64,000 nt of DNA from Flectonema sp. DT1601 (lineage: Eukaryota > Euglenozoa > Diplonemea > Diplonemida > Diplonemidae): NCBI GenBank assembly GCA_964019425.1, contig OZ025807.1, forward strand, positions 740,823-804,822. The letters are read 5' to 3'. Under the pieces are notes generated by a model, which was not told where the DNA came from, ran no database searches, and saw only the letters and a program-made list of their open reading frames with translations. Shown piece after piece: positions 21,997 to 32,654 of this stretch; positions within the stretch are counted from its first letter, which is position 1, and the number at the start of each line of letters is the position of its first letter. The position numbers were made by a program, and so were the translations under genes.

Positions 21997-23140
21997 TACC
22001 CTCTGACTAGTACCACATTATTTGTAACTACTATTTCCCCGCACTTGGGTGATGCTTGTTAGTTGCCTGTCTGGATAGAAGAGCTTCACCACTACTGTTC
22101 TAAATTGCAGGTTCCTCCTTCATAGGAGGCAGCGGGTTTTACACCTCGAAACAAAAAACCTTGCATACTTTCTTTCCCTCGTAGGGGGGTTTTTCCCTTT
22201 TTTTTTTCTTTATTTTTTCCCCGTGACATTAATGTGAGGGAATGTGTAGGAACACCGATGTCAGTTGAATTTCTTAAAAAAAAAAAAAATAATAAAAAAG
22301 AGCCCATCTACACCCTGCTTGAAGAAGTGGGTTCTGTCTGAAATTTGATATTTTTATTTTAACTAGTGGGATAGGTACTGAGCAACTGGACTGCTTCGAT
22401 AGACAGAAGACTGTGGCAGCAATGTCTCATTTGACCTGTCGTTGTAGCTGTTTATATAATGGTTTTGTTTTTGTGTTGTTGGAAAGTGGATCATATACCA
22501 TGTAGTAGTAGTTGTTCTTGAGATGTATGTGGAACAGTTGTCGAATTCTGTTTGCTGTGCATCTTCTGTCTGCCGCATCAGCACTTATTACCCTGTAGGA
22601 GAGGGGTTTTGCGAAGAAGCCTTAATTTTTTCTTGCTGACAAAGGATGCTTTCCCTTTTCGATAAACGCGATTCTCCCGGTACGAACAACAAGCTATGTT
22701 CTCGATACGACTTCTGTATTGGCGAAAAACGTTTTTTGTTTTAGCCAATTTTCAAACTGCTTCATAGTTAGTTCCAGTATCAAGGTACCGCACCCCCTGA
22801 ACAATCAATATCCCGGCCTTCTCAAAAAGAAAAAAATTCTCAAGCCTCTTTTTTCTCATCACTAATTTTTGATAGCTTGTCTTTGTGATGTTAAAAAAAA
22901 ACGTTTTAGTCTGTAGTTAGTTTCTCAAGCAAAATTTATCAAAAAAAAAAAAAAAAAAAAAAAATCTTTTTTGGTACCTTTGTTTTGTATTCCTTATGCT
23001 TTTGTTACCTTTGGTGACCCGGTCTGTTGTCTTCTCAGTCTATGAACCATCAGCGGACTGCTTTGGTGGTTTACTGTCTGCGATTTTAGGTTGCTTCTGT
23101 TTTTTATTTTCTGTCTGCACATTTTAATGCGAAGGCCGTA

Positions 23141-23181
<41 letters not shown>

Positions 23182-24718
23182 ACAGTATTTCGAACTCAGT
23201 GCCGTCGTTAGTACTACTGTGGACTTCCCCCAGTCAAGTACACAAACACTGAAATTGATGTCAATATTGATGCAAAAGAGAGAGAGTATTCAAGTCTGTG
23301 TTTTGCCTTTTTCTTTCTGTCTTCCTTTCCCCTCTGTACGGTGAAGGTACATTTTCCTTGGCAGGAACCTTTCGGAAATTCTGTGGTCTTTAATTAGGAA
23401 CTATGAAGAACAAAAAAAAAAGAACGAAAAAAAAAAAAAAAAAAAAAAAAAACAATCCTGAGCGCAGTCAATACTCTGTAGCTTATTTTGCTGTTTCTGA
23501 GTTTGTAGGAAAGTGTTTTCTTTTATCTGGTATTCTGTTCTGGCTCCCAATTCCTTGTTTCCTTAAGGCCTGGGTGGATACGACCTCAGTGCCCCCATTT
23601 TTCCCACTTGCGTTTTTCCCTTTTTTTTTTTAATTTTTTTTTATTGGTTTTAGTTTTTTAAAATCCGAGTTGACTCATGTGGCACGGTTGTTTCTTTTTA
23701 ATAGTTAGTGGGGAAAATAGAATGTACTGCTAAATAGCAATCATATCAACGACTTGGGGAGGTAGTTTTTCCTTTCATCGCAGCATTTTCGGTTCGGTGC
23801 CAGTTCGGCCCCCGTAGCTCCAAACGCTGAACAGAATTTAAATTTTCTGAAACTCACTTCCATAACAATAACGACAACGAAAAAAAAACAAGAAAAAAAA
23901 ACAGAGAGAGAACTAAAAAAAAAAACAAAAAAAAGGAAAAACAAAAATCGACAAATAAAACCAACCCCCCACCCCCCCGTCGTTTGGCCGAACCCTTATG
24001 TTAATTTAGCCTGTTTTAAGTTACTATTATTTAATTACAGTATCAAGTTATCCCCTAGTCGATTTTGTAGCTGAGAAAAAAAAAAAAAAAAAAAGTTTTA
24101 TTAAAAAGGGAAAATCATGGTTGTAGCGCCCATAAAAAATATGGGTTCTATGTAGTGTCCGAGTCCAAAGATTTGTATTATTTTTGCGCCAATTGAAGAA
24201 GAACGCACTTTAATCATAGAAATTTCGTACACAAAAGTGACAGGAATGGGGGACGAAAGTAGAGCAAGCTAAAGAGCCCGTATGGGTTGATTTATAAGCG
24301 CGCTACAACCATGGAAAATAAGGAAAAAAAAAAAAAATAATAATAAAAAAAAACAAAGAAAAATAAAAAATAAAAAAAAGACAACTGCCGGAAATATACA
24401 TATACAGCGAACTGCCATAATATTCTCCTTCCTGCCACTCCGGTTGATGCCCCAAATGCAGAATTTGATGTTTGATTTTGTAGATAATAAACCACCATAA
24501 CTTAACTTGTACAGGAAATATATAAACCAGGGATCGCTTATAAGCTTCAATGAGCGTGGAATAAATTTCGATGAGTCAATTCTTTTGATGATTGTTTTTG
24601 TCTCTCTTAATTCATCTCACAGGCGGTTTTCATAAGGGAAGACTAGAAAAAAAAAAAAAAAAAAAAAAAAAAGGAAATACGGTCCAAATAAGACCTACAT
24701 AAAACACCTTGAAAAAGG
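21997..24718 (+). other. Long spacer between the NOX-like gene and IFT172
   Basis: This 2.7-kb stretch has no credible coding gene. It contains many A/T homopolymers (T runs over 30 at about 23145-23180). A weak possible fourth R-family relic lies around 22250-22315 (CACCGATGTCAG ... AAAGAGCCCATCTACACCCTG), and the M2 element is at 24116-24313. The IFT172 promoter presumably lies in its last part; no specific motif was recognised. Confidence 0.5.
24116..24313 (+). mobile_element. M-family MITE-like element, copy M2 (14-bp TIR, 6-bp TSD)
   Basis: The ends are perfect inverted repeats: CATGGTTGTAGCGC at 24116-24129 and GCGCTACAACCATG at 24300-24313. They are flanked on both sides by the direct repeat GAAAAT (24110-24115 and 24314-24319), which fits a target-site duplication. 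The 198-bp interior has no coding capacity and holds a CCCATA/TATGGG stem. Related sequence lies at 5946-6219. This is typical of a non-autonomous DNA transposon; the superfamily is unassigned. The covarying inner stem leaves open a structured-RNA alternative. Confidence 0.6.
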
Positions 24719-27700
24719 ATGCAACTCCGCCATGTTAAAAATTTACAGCCGGCGCAGACTCATGTCGCTCGGATTACTGCATGTTGTTGGTCGCCGAATA
24801 ATAAACGTTTAGCGATTGCTGATCATTACAGATTTGTACATCTGTTTGATGAAAATGGAGAGAAGAGGGATAAGTTTAGTACGAAACCGATGGATAATAA
24901 AGGAACAAAGACATACATGGTAAGAGGTATGGTATTCTCACCTGATAGTGCAAAGCTTGCCATCGCACAGTCTGATAATATCGTTTTTGTTTACAAACTG
25001 GGTCTTGAATGGGGAGAAAAGAAGAGCATTTGCAACAAATTTGTTCAAAACTGTCCAGTCACATGCATCTGCTGGCCACACGTCCGTGGTAACGAATTAC
25101 TTGTTTTTGGAGTCGCTGACGGTAAAGTTCGTATCGGAACTCTATCAAAGAACACTTGTAGAAACTTATACAGCACTGACTCATATGTTGTTAGCATTGC
25201 TTCTAGTCAAGATGGTATGGGGTTAGTTAGTGGACACGCAGACGGTTCGATTCATCGTTATTACTTTGAGGAGGCAGGGTCCTTAGCAGGATCAGCAAAG
25301 CTGTGCACTAGTCCAACAATACCACAATGTCTTTCATGGGGAGAGTCTATAGCTGCTGCTGGAAATGATTGCAAAGTTACTTTCTACGATCCACGAAGTG
25401 GTTCTCAACAACAAACGTTCTCATTTGAGCCAACTGAAGATCGCGAGTTCACTTGTTGTGAATTCAACCCATCTGGACACTCTCTCGTCGTTGGAGCTTA
25501 TGATAAATTTCGTGTTTTTAACTACAATATGAAACAGGGAAAGTGGGAAGAAGGCACTCACAAATTCTTTGAAAATCTATTTTCAATCACCAGCGCCTCG
25601 TGGAAACACGATGGATCTCGCATAGCTGTATCATCACTATGTGGTGCTGTTGATATGTATGATGCATGTGTGAGGAGATACTTCTACAAAGGGAAGTATG
25701 AATTCACATACGTATCTCACTCTCAAGTTATCGTAAAGAGGCTCTCAACTGGTACAAGAATCGTTTTGAAATCGCAATTTGGATATGAAATAGTAAAAGT
25801 TCACGTCTACCAAGATCTGTATTTAGTAAGCCACACACCAGCAACACTTTTAGTGGGTGATTTGGGTAGTTGTAAGTTAAGTGAAGTTCCATGGTCGGGT
25901 TCTGGTACTGAAAAATTTGTATTTGACAATAGTCAAGTTTGTATGGTTGTCAACGCGGGTGAACTATCGCTTATTGAGTATGGTAGGAATGAGATTCTTG
26001 GATCGTGTAGAACTGAATACATGTCACCTCACTTAATATCAGTACGAGTATCTGACTCTCCTGATGTCGATGATGATAAGCGTCAAAAAACTATCGCATA
26101 CCTCATCGACAGACAATCAATCTGTATTTTAGACTTAGTGACTGGTATTCGAATTGCAACTGTCCAACACAATAATAAACTCGATTGGCTTGAGCTTAAC
26201 AAACGTGCTACCAAACTTCTTTTTAAAGATAAAACCCGTCAACTGTTTCTCTATGATTTAGTTACTCAAACAAAGGCTACCCTTTTAAATTATTGTACGT
26301 ATGTTGCTTGGGTTCCATTCTCTGATGTAGTAGTAGCTCAAAACAGAGGAGATCTATGTGTTTGGTATAGCATTGACACTCCAGACAGGGTAGCAATTGT
26401 TCCAATAAAGGGGGATGTTGAAGACATTGAACGAACTGATGGAAAAACGGAAGTTATAGTTGACGAAGGTATCAACACTGTCGCTTACGGGTTAGATGAA
26501 GCCCTCATTGAATTCGGTAGCGCCATGGAAGATCGCGACTACGAAAAAGCCTGCGACCTTCTGGAACAGATCACCATAACACCAGAAACAGAAGCCATGT
26601 GGCAAAACCTCAGTCAGCTTGCACTTCATCACCGAAAGCTTCACATTGCCGAGAGATGCTTTGCAGCCTTAGGTGATGTATCTAAGGCTAAAGCTTTAAA
26701 CAAAATTGGTGAACTTGCTCAACAAGCCATGGGTGAAGACAAAGTATTAAATAGACAAGGATATGATCACTACACAGTGAGAGCTGCTCTCGAAATTCTG
26801 AACAAAAATTTCAAGTCTGCAGAAGCCATCTATCTAGAGAGAAACAAAGTCAATGAAGCTGTGTCGATGTGGGAAGAACTCTTCCGATTTGACGAGGCGA
26901 TCTCTGTTGCTGATGCAAAAGGACACAAAGACGCTGATAAAATGCGACGAACATACTTCGAGTGGCTAATGGAAACAAAACAACACGACAAGGCAGCAGA
27001 ACTCCGAGAGGGTGAAAGCAAATACCCAGACGCGATTAATTTGTACTTACAAGGTGGACTACCAGCACGCGCTGCACACATAGTAAGCACATATCAAGTT
27101 CAAATCCCTCAACAGCAGCAAGAGGCCATCGCAACTGCGTTATTTAAGGCACAGATGTACGAAAAGGCTGGAGACTTCTTTGAGAAGCTTGGACTCAACG
27201 AGAGGGCTATAACTGCTTACCGAAGAGGAAATGCCTACACAAGAGCTGTCGATTTATCAAAGAAGGTATTCCCAGGATATGTTATTAGTCTTCAAGATGA
27301 ATGGGGTGATTGGTTGGTGTGTCAGAAACAAGTAGAAGCTGCAATAAATCATTACATGGAAGCAAACCAAGAAATGAAAGCTATCAACGCAGCAATTAGT
27401 GCAAGACAATGGAGTAAAGCAGTTCAGATATTAGACACTCAAGATCTTCACGACCCTGCTGTCCATCGTTACTATAAAACTATCGCTACTCACTATGAGG
27501 AAGCTCATCAATTTAATGAAGCAAAGAAGTACTACTGCGCTGCTCAATTACACAAATCAGCTGTTGCTATGTACACTCGTAACAATATGTGGGAACAGGC
27601 TCATGAGGTTGCTAAAGTTCATATGTCAGATCAACAAATATCTGACTTGTACGTCTCACAAGCTCGTCAACTCGAACTCCAAGGTAAGTTTAAAGAAGCA

Positions 27701-29935
27701 GAAATGCTTTACCGTAAAATCCCAGAACTTGATTTGGCTATCCACATGTATAAAAAGGCTAAGAAGTTTGATGACATGATTAGACTTGTTGCTCAACACA
27801 GAATAGAGTTGCTTCCAAAGACACACTTGAACCTGGCACAACACTTTGAAAAGGAAGCCAACTATAAGAAAGCTGAACATCACTACATACAAGCAAAGGT
27901 TGAGAATGTTGAAGAAGAAGGTTGGAAGGCTGCTGTCAACATGTACAGAGGTGCCAAACTATGGGACGATGCTATACGAGTCGCTAAGATGCACGGTGGT
28001 ACTGGTGCATCACGTAATGTCGTAATAGCATGGGCACTTGACTTAGGTGGAGAACAAGGCAGCAAGTTACTAATTAAATTCGGTATGGTCGAACAAGCAA
28101 TTGAATACTGCAACACTCGCTACCTATTTGACACTGCCTTCGACCTCGCTCAACGAGCAATGCCTTCAATGATCCCTCAAGTTCACTACACTCACGCTCT
28201 GTATTTAGAAGATGAAGGACATTTCAAAGAAGCAGAAGAAGAATTCATCAAGGCAGGAAAACCAAAAGAAGCGATCGAAATGCATATTCACAACCACGCA
28301 TGGCCAGATGCTATGCGTGTCGCATCCGCTTTTGATCAATCATCGATACCTGATGTTCTTATCGCCGAAGGTAAGTTTGCCTTTACTAGAAAGGACTACG
28401 CACATGCTGAACGATTCTTCCTCGAGGCTCACGAACCAGAAATGCTTGTTAATTTATATAAGGAAAGTGGAATGTACCAAGAGGCCCGCAGGATTGCGAC
28501 CAAGGATGCTCCACACCTCGTACAACAAATAGATTTGGATGAAGGTCACAACGCAAAGTCACCAGTTCAGGCAGCGAAGTACTTCGACGATGCAGGTGAG
28601 TACGGACGTGCTGTAGAGGAATATTTTAAAATAACAGTTGACCACGCACCAGTTGACAAATGCATGGAGCTCTGGACCAGATGCTTCAAACTTTGTATGA
28701 ATCAACAACCAGACTCATTACCATTAGCTAAGAAGGTTCTAATTGAGAAGATGAAACATGCTGATCGACACGAGCAGGCAGCAAGTCTCTTAGAATTAGT
28801 AAGTGAATACAGAGATGCTGTAGAAGTGTATGTGCATGGAAAGCTGTGGCAAAAAGCTCTGAGTCTTGCGAAGAGTGTTTCAAAAGACCTGGAAGAGCAT
28901 GTCCAGGAAATGAGACTTAAGTTTGTTGATGATGATGATCCAAACTTTGAATTTGTAACACCTGAGGCAGGTATCCAATTTTATGTTCAAAAACACAATT
29001 GGGAACAAGCAATGGTCCTCGCTCGCAAACGCGATGACGAAACCAGAAAAGAAGTTGCAGCAAAATGGGTTGAATTCCTAGTCTCTGAAGAAGACTTCTT
29101 AGGATGTCTTGATGTTATTAGTAAAGACGGAATTTCACTCGACTTCCGATTCTATTCAATTTACTCTGAAATGTGTAAGGGTCTTATGGCACTCCTAAAG
29201 CCTGACGGAAGTCAAGATCTACTTCCACTCAGAAATGGTCTTTATCAATTAATCGGACAAATGCACACAATCGGAAGACCACAAAACGAACTCAACACCA
29301 TGAGCACTTATCTTAAAATTATACACAGATACGCAATGGTTCATGTAATGAAACAAGACGGATTTAATGAATACGCTGCTAAACTATTAATGACTGTATG
29401 TAGGTATGCTGGTATTGTTCCAGCGGATAAGGCATTCTTTGATGCTGGAAGCGCTGCTAGAGATATTGGTTGGTCTAATACGGCTTTTGTGTTGTTAAAC
29501 AGATTCTTGGATATTACTGAAGCACAAGACGAAGACGATCCTTCGATTGAACATTTAGATAATACTGATTTCATCGAGTCTGATGTTCCGTTTGACTTTC
29601 CTATTTCAAAAGAACCTGCAGTCGAATCCGAACCTGGAGAACAAGTCCGCCAATGGGTTCTTTCCATGTCAGTCGACAAGAAGCTAGAAGGCGTCCTCCG
29701 AACAATAAAATGTCAAAAGTGCTCCACTCCCAACTGGGAAGGCTCTCTAAAATGTCACAGCTGTTGGGATGAAGTTGATGAATGTATTGTCACTGGCTTC
29801 CCTGCGCCGAAGAATATTAATTGTAAGTCATGCAAGATGCCTGCTATTAAAGATGATTGGAATCGTTACATTAGTAAGAAAAGACTTTGTCCTTGGTGCA
29901 ATACTCAGCAAACTACTATTTTTAACGAAAATTAG
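24719..29935 (+). CDS. IFT172: Intraflagellar transport protein IFT172 (IFT-B complex)
   Basis: This 1738-aa single-exon frame is close to the usual length (human about 1750). The start MQLRHVKNLQPAQTHVARIT and the following WD repeats are characteristic of IFT172 orthologues. The N-terminal half (about 1-600) forms WD40-type propellers (KLAIAQSDNIVFVYKLG, SHADG-like VSGHADGSIHRYYFE). From about 600 to 1650 it is TPR/helical solenoid with repeated A/Y-rich pairs (YEKAGDFFEKLGLNERAI, RNNMWEQAHEVAKVHM). The C-terminus (about 1660-1735) has four paired cysteines (KCQKC, KCHSC, NCKSC, LCPWC) suggesting zinc binding. IFT172 is a peripheral IFT-B subunit that links to IFT57/IFT80 and acts at the ciliary tip during train turnaround. 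Its presence says the organism builds a cilium or flagellum. An A-tract of about 26 lies 45-70 nt upstream. Confidence 0.97.
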   Translation: MQLRHVKNLQPAQTHVARITACCWSPNNKRLAIADHYRFVHLFDENGEKRDKFSTKPMDNKGTKTYMVRGMVFSPDSAKLAIAQSDNIVFVYKLGLEWGEKKSICNKFVQNCPVTCICWPHVRGNELLVFGVADGKVRIGTLSKNTCRNLYSTDSYVVSIASSQDGMGLVSGHADGSIHRYYFEEAGSLAGSAKLCTSPTIPQCLSWGESIAAAGNDCKVTFYDPRSGSQQQTFSFEPTEDREFTCCEFNPSGHSLVVGAYDKFRVFNYNMKQGKWEEGTHKFFENLFSITSASWKHDGSRIAVSSLCGAVDMYDACVRRYFYKGKYEFTYVSHSQVIVKRLSTGTRIVLKSQFGYEIVKVHVYQDLYLVSHTPATLLVGDLGSCKLSEVPWSGSGTEKFVFDNSQVCMVVNAGELSLIEYGRNEILGSCRTEYMSPHLISVRVSDSPDVDDDKRQKTIAYLIDRQSICILDLVTGIRIATVQHNNKLDWLELNKRATKLLFKDKTRQLFLYDLVTQTKATLLNYCTYVAWVPFSDVVVAQNRGDLCVWYSIDTPDRVAIVPIKGDVEDIERTDGKTEVIVDEGINTVAYGLDEALIEFGSAMEDRDYEKACDLLEQITITPETEAMWQNLSQLALHHRKLHIAERCFAALGDVSKAKALNKIGELAQQAMGEDKVLNRQGYDHYTVRAALEILNKNFKSAEAIYLERNKVNEAVSMWEELFRFDEAISVADAKGHKDADKMRRTYFEWLMETKQHDKAAELREGESKYPDAINLYLQGGLPARAAHIVSTYQVQIPQQQQEAIATALFKAQMYEKAGDFFEKLGLNERAITAYRRGNAYTRAVDLSKKVFPGYVISLQDEWGDWLVCQKQVEAAINHYMEANQEMKAINAAISARQWSKAVQILDTQDLHDPAVHRYYKTIATHYEEAHQFNEAKKYYCAAQLHKSAVAMYTRNNMWEQAHEVAKVHMSDQQISDLYVSQARQLELQGKFKEAEMLYRKIPELDLAIHMYKKAKKFDDMIRLVAQHRIELLPKTHLNLAQHFEKEANYKKAEHHYIQAKVENVEEEGWKAAVNMYRGAKLWDDAIRVAKMHGGTGASRNVVIAWALDLGGEQGSKLLIKFGMVEQAIEYCNTRYLFDTAFDLAQRAMPSMIPQVHYTHALYLEDEGHFKEAEEEFIKAGKPKEAIEMHIHNHAWPDAMRVASAFDQSSIPDVLIAEGKFAFTRKDYAHAERFFLEAHEPEMLVNLYKESGMYQEARRIATKDAPHLVQQIDLDEGHNAKSPVQAAKYFDDAGEYGRAVEEYFKITVDHAPVDKCMELWTRCFKLCMNQQPDSLPLAKKVLIEKMKHADRHEQAASLLELVSEYRDAVEVYVHGKLWQKALSLAKSVSKDLEEHVQEMRLKFVDDDDPNFEFVTPEAGIQFYVQKHNWEQAMVLARKRDDETRKEVAAKWVEFLVSEEDFLGCLDVISKDGISLDFRFYSIYSEMCKGLMALLKPDGSQDLLPLRNGLYQLIGQMHTIGRPQNELNTMSTYLKIIHRYAMVHVMKQDGFNEYAAKLLMTVCRYAGIVPADKAFFDAGSAARDIGWSNTAFVLLNRFLDITEAQDEDDPSIEHLDNTDFIESDVPFDFPISKEPAVESEPGEQVRQWVLSMSVDKKLEGVLRTIKCQKCSTPNWEGSLKCHSCWDEVDECIVTGFPAPKNINCKSCKMPAIKDDWNRYISKKRLCPWCNTQQTTIFNEN

Positions 29936-30628
29936 ATAATAATTCTTTTTTCCCATTTTTTTTTTATATTTTTTTTTTTCGAAATCCAATTTCAAGACTT
30001 AACAAACCACTCTATTTCTTAATTAATAATAATAGATAACTGCGAAATCAGTAAAAAGTGTTTTTTTTTTTTTTTTTTTTTTTTTTCCTTCTTTTCTGTT
30101 TTTCAACCCCCCTTTCTAAAAAATTAAAAAAAAAAAAAAAAAGAATGAAGTTCCTTGCCTGGGAATAGTAAGTTAGAATTAATACATTTTTTTTTTTATA
30201 TTCATTCGTTCTTTGGTCTTTAACGATTGGTTTTGAAGCTGTTAAAAGGGAAGGCTAACCAAAAAAAAAAAAAAAAAAAAAAAAATGGAAGCTTCCCCCA
30301 TCCGTACTAGCGATATCTTGAAAAAGTCTCATTTGGTTTGCCTCATATTAACGCAAGTTTTCCCTTGTTAAAAAAAGTTTAATTGAATGAGGTGTTTTAG
30401 TGGTAATCACAACTCTTTAATAAATAACTAAATGAGTACGTTATGGATAATAGAAGAAAAGGGAAGAACAGATAGTAATTGATGAAGTTTCTCTCCCCTT
30501 TTCCCCCTTTCCCTTCTCTTTAATCCCCATTGCACAATGTTGATATTTGTGGTGAGTCTGGTGGAGTATTTTATTTGTCATCTCAATACTACTACTACTT
30601 AATATGATATTCAGGATTAGTACCAACA
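29936..30628 (+). other. Spacer upstream of the FG-repeat gene
   Basis: The spacer holds several T and A tracts (over 20 bases at about 30060 and 30260) and no gene. An acceptor-like GATATTCAG ends at 30614, 14 nt before the next ATG. Confidence 0.4.
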
Positions 30629-32185
30629 ATGGAACAGTCAAGTAGAGGCCGGGGGGGGAGGGGGGGAGCGGGAGCTACTCCACCAGCGTCTAGTGAAGTA
30701 GATGAATTATCAACAAGCTGTTTGTCAGGATCAGCTAATGAAGACGTTGGACGTGGCGGTCGGGGACGACGTGGACGAGGTGGTAAAAAAGGAAGGGGCG
30801 GTAGCTCTATTGCGTCGTCTATGTCTCCAGAAAGAGAAATTACGTCCACTGAACTCCCTTTGAATTCACCGACCACGGAAGTGGCTGATAATCCGTGTGA
30901 AACGCAGGCTAATACTGCGACCAGTGAAACTAACAAGGCAGAATCATCAACTCAACCGACTGAAGCCTGGGCACCAACTTCGTCAGCGGAAGCTGAACCT
31001 TCGGATTCTACATCTCCCATTCCAACACTCGATAAGAAAGCCTTAAACGAAAGGCTAAAGCTGGCCCGAGAAAAACTAGACGCCACAGTGAAGAAGCTGA
31101 CAAACTTCCGTCAGGATGCGACAGTACTCTGTCTTTCTCTGAGAGAGTTAGAAGACGAAATTAATGGAAAACTTTCAGGTGGAGTCACTTACTCGTCATA
31201 TGCGAGTAACATTTCCACCTCAGCAATAGTACGAGGTGGTGGGTTCGGTGCCGTCACTTCTGCCGCAGGATACGGAAGTGGGTTTGGTGCTGTCACTTCT
31301 GCCGCAGGGTTCGGAGGTGGGTTTGGTGTTGCCACTTCTGCCGCAGGATTCGGAGGTGGGTTCGGTGCTGTCACTTCTGCTGCAGGATTCGGAAGTGGGT
31401 TTGGTGTTGCCACTTCTGCCGCAGGATTCGGAGGTGGGTTCGGTGCCGTCACTTCTGCTGCAGGATTCGGAAGTGGGTTTGGTGTTGCCACTTCTGCCGC
31501 AGGATTCGGAGGTGGGTTCGGTGCTGTCACTTCTGCTGCAGGATTCGGAGGTGGGTTCGGTGCTGTCACTTCTGCTGCAGGATTCGGAAGTGGGTTTGGT
31601 GTTGCCACTTCTGCCGCAGGATTCGGAGGTAGTGGTGGGTTTGGTGCCGTCACTTCTGCTGCAGGATTCGGAGAAAGTGGTGGGTTTGGTGCCGTCACTT
31701 CTGCTGCAGCATTCGGAGAAAGTGGTGGGTTTGGTGTTGCCACTTCTGCTGCAGGATTCGGAGAAAGTGGTGGGTTTGGTGCCGTCACTTCTGCTGCAGC
31801 ATTCGGAGAAAGTGGTGGGTTTGGTGTTGCCACTTCTGCTGCAGGATTCGGAGAAAGTGGTGGGTTTGGTGTTGCCACTTCTGCTGCAGGATTCGGAGGT
31901 AGTGGTGGGTTTGGTGTTGCCACTTCTGCTGCAGCATTCGGAGAAAGTGGTGGGTTTGGTGTTGCCACTTCTGCTGCAGGATTCGGAGAAAGTGGTGGGT
32001 TTGGTGTTGCCACTTCTGCCGCAGGATTCGGAGGTAGTGGTGGGTTTGGTGCTGTCACTTCTGCTGCAGGATTCGGAAGTGGGTTTGGCGTCGCTACTTC
32101 TGCCGCAGGATTTGGAGGCGGGTTCGGTGCCGTCACTTCTTCTGCAGGATTTGGGAGTGGTGCTGTTTTTGGCGCGACATCTTAA
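30629..32185 (+). CDS. RGG/FG-repeat protein, 518 aa (nucleoporin-like or condensate protein)
   Basis: Residues 1-60 are Arg/Gly-rich (RGRGGRGGAG, GRGGRGRRGRGGKKGRGG), an RGG-box-like RNA-binding or disordered segment. Residues 60-130 are Ser/Thr/Pro/Glu-rich. A predicted coiled coil occupies about 132-180 (LNERLKLAREKLDATVKKLT, LRELEDEING). From 205 to the end there are 22 tandem units of the form GFG(AV/VA)TSAAGFG, giving two FG dipeptides per unit. FG repeats next to a coiled coil are the plan of nuclear-pore FG nucleoporins, whose repeats bind karyopherins; RGG plus FG also fits RNA-granule proteins. Neither is proven. The long array is nearly homogenised at DNA level (39- and 45-nt units). 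Open frames on both strands across it are shadows of the repeat. Confidence 0.75.
   Translation: MEQSSRGRGGRGGAGATPPASSEVDELSTSCLSGSANEDVGRGGRGRRGRGGKKGRGGSSIASSMSPEREITSTELPLNSPTTEVADNPCETQANTATSETNKAESSTQPTEAWAPTSSAEAEPSDSTSPIPTLDKKALNERLKLAREKLDATVKKLTNFRQDATVLCLSLRELEDEINGKLSGGVTYSSYASNISTSAIVRGGGFGAVTSAAGYGSGFGAVTSAAGFGGGFGVATSAAGFGGGFGAVTSAAGFGSGFGVATSAAGFGGGFGAVTSAAGFGSGFGVATSAAGFGGGFGAVTSAAGFGGGFGAVTSAAGFGSGFGVATSAAGFGGSGGFGAVTSAAGFGESGGFGAVTSAAAFGESGGFGVATSAAGFGESGGFGAVTSAAAFGESGGFGVATSAAGFGESGGFGVATSAAGFGGSGGFGVATSAAAFGESGGFGVATSAAGFGESGGFGVATSAAGFGGSGGFGAVTSAAGFGSGFGVATSAAGFGGGFGAVTSSAGFGSGAVFGATS
31241..32158 (+). repeat. In-frame tandem array of 22 units (39 nt and 45 nt)
   Basis: The array is exactly 918 bp: nine 39-nt units, ten 45-nt units with an added Glu/Gly-Ser pair, then three 39-nt units. 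Units alternate between two versions of the core, coding GAVTS or GVATS, and between G, S and ES linkers. Because unit lengths are multiples of three, length change by unequal exchange keeps the reading frame. Confidence 0.95.
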
Positions 32186-32654
32186 GAATGAGGTAATTTC
32201 ATTGGTGTCAATTCTGCAGGATTGGAAGGTGTCATCGCGTCGATGTCCAAAGCCTTGTGTTGTATTTAGTAGAATACAACAATATTTCTTGTTCTTCTTG
32301 CCTTTACGGTTGAAGCTTTCTTCCGAAAGGCTACTTGTTTTTGTTAAGTAAAATCGCATGATCTGCCCGTGTTAACTACAAAAACAGAGCCACCTTTTTC
32401 AATCGTTTGTCGAAACCTTGTTGCGTTTTCTATTCAGTATTACCTGTTGTGGTAACGTTCTGTAGTATTAAACCATCGAAATTGCGTACGAAACCATCTT
32501 GACGATAAGAACGGTCAAACGCAGCCACATGATTACAGCAAACAAGTAATGAATAAAACGGTTTTGTTGTCGTATATCGTTACTAGAAATAACAATACCT
32601 GAATATGTGTTGCAATCTACGCAGTTTTATTTTATACAACACAGGATTATAACT
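32186..32654 (+). other. Spacer upstream of the WW/PH gene
   Basis: The spacer shows no gene. An acceptor-like CAACACAG ends at 32644, ten bases before the ATG I prefer for the next gene. An in-frame upstream ATG/TTG at 32607 would add 16 residues lying across that site. Confidence 0.4.

Noticed and set aside
31189-32359. Frames of 315-379 codons on both strands over the FG array
   Set aside because: Shadows of an in-phase tandem repeat; the main frame alone extends into non-repetitive sequence with RGG and coiled-coil parts.
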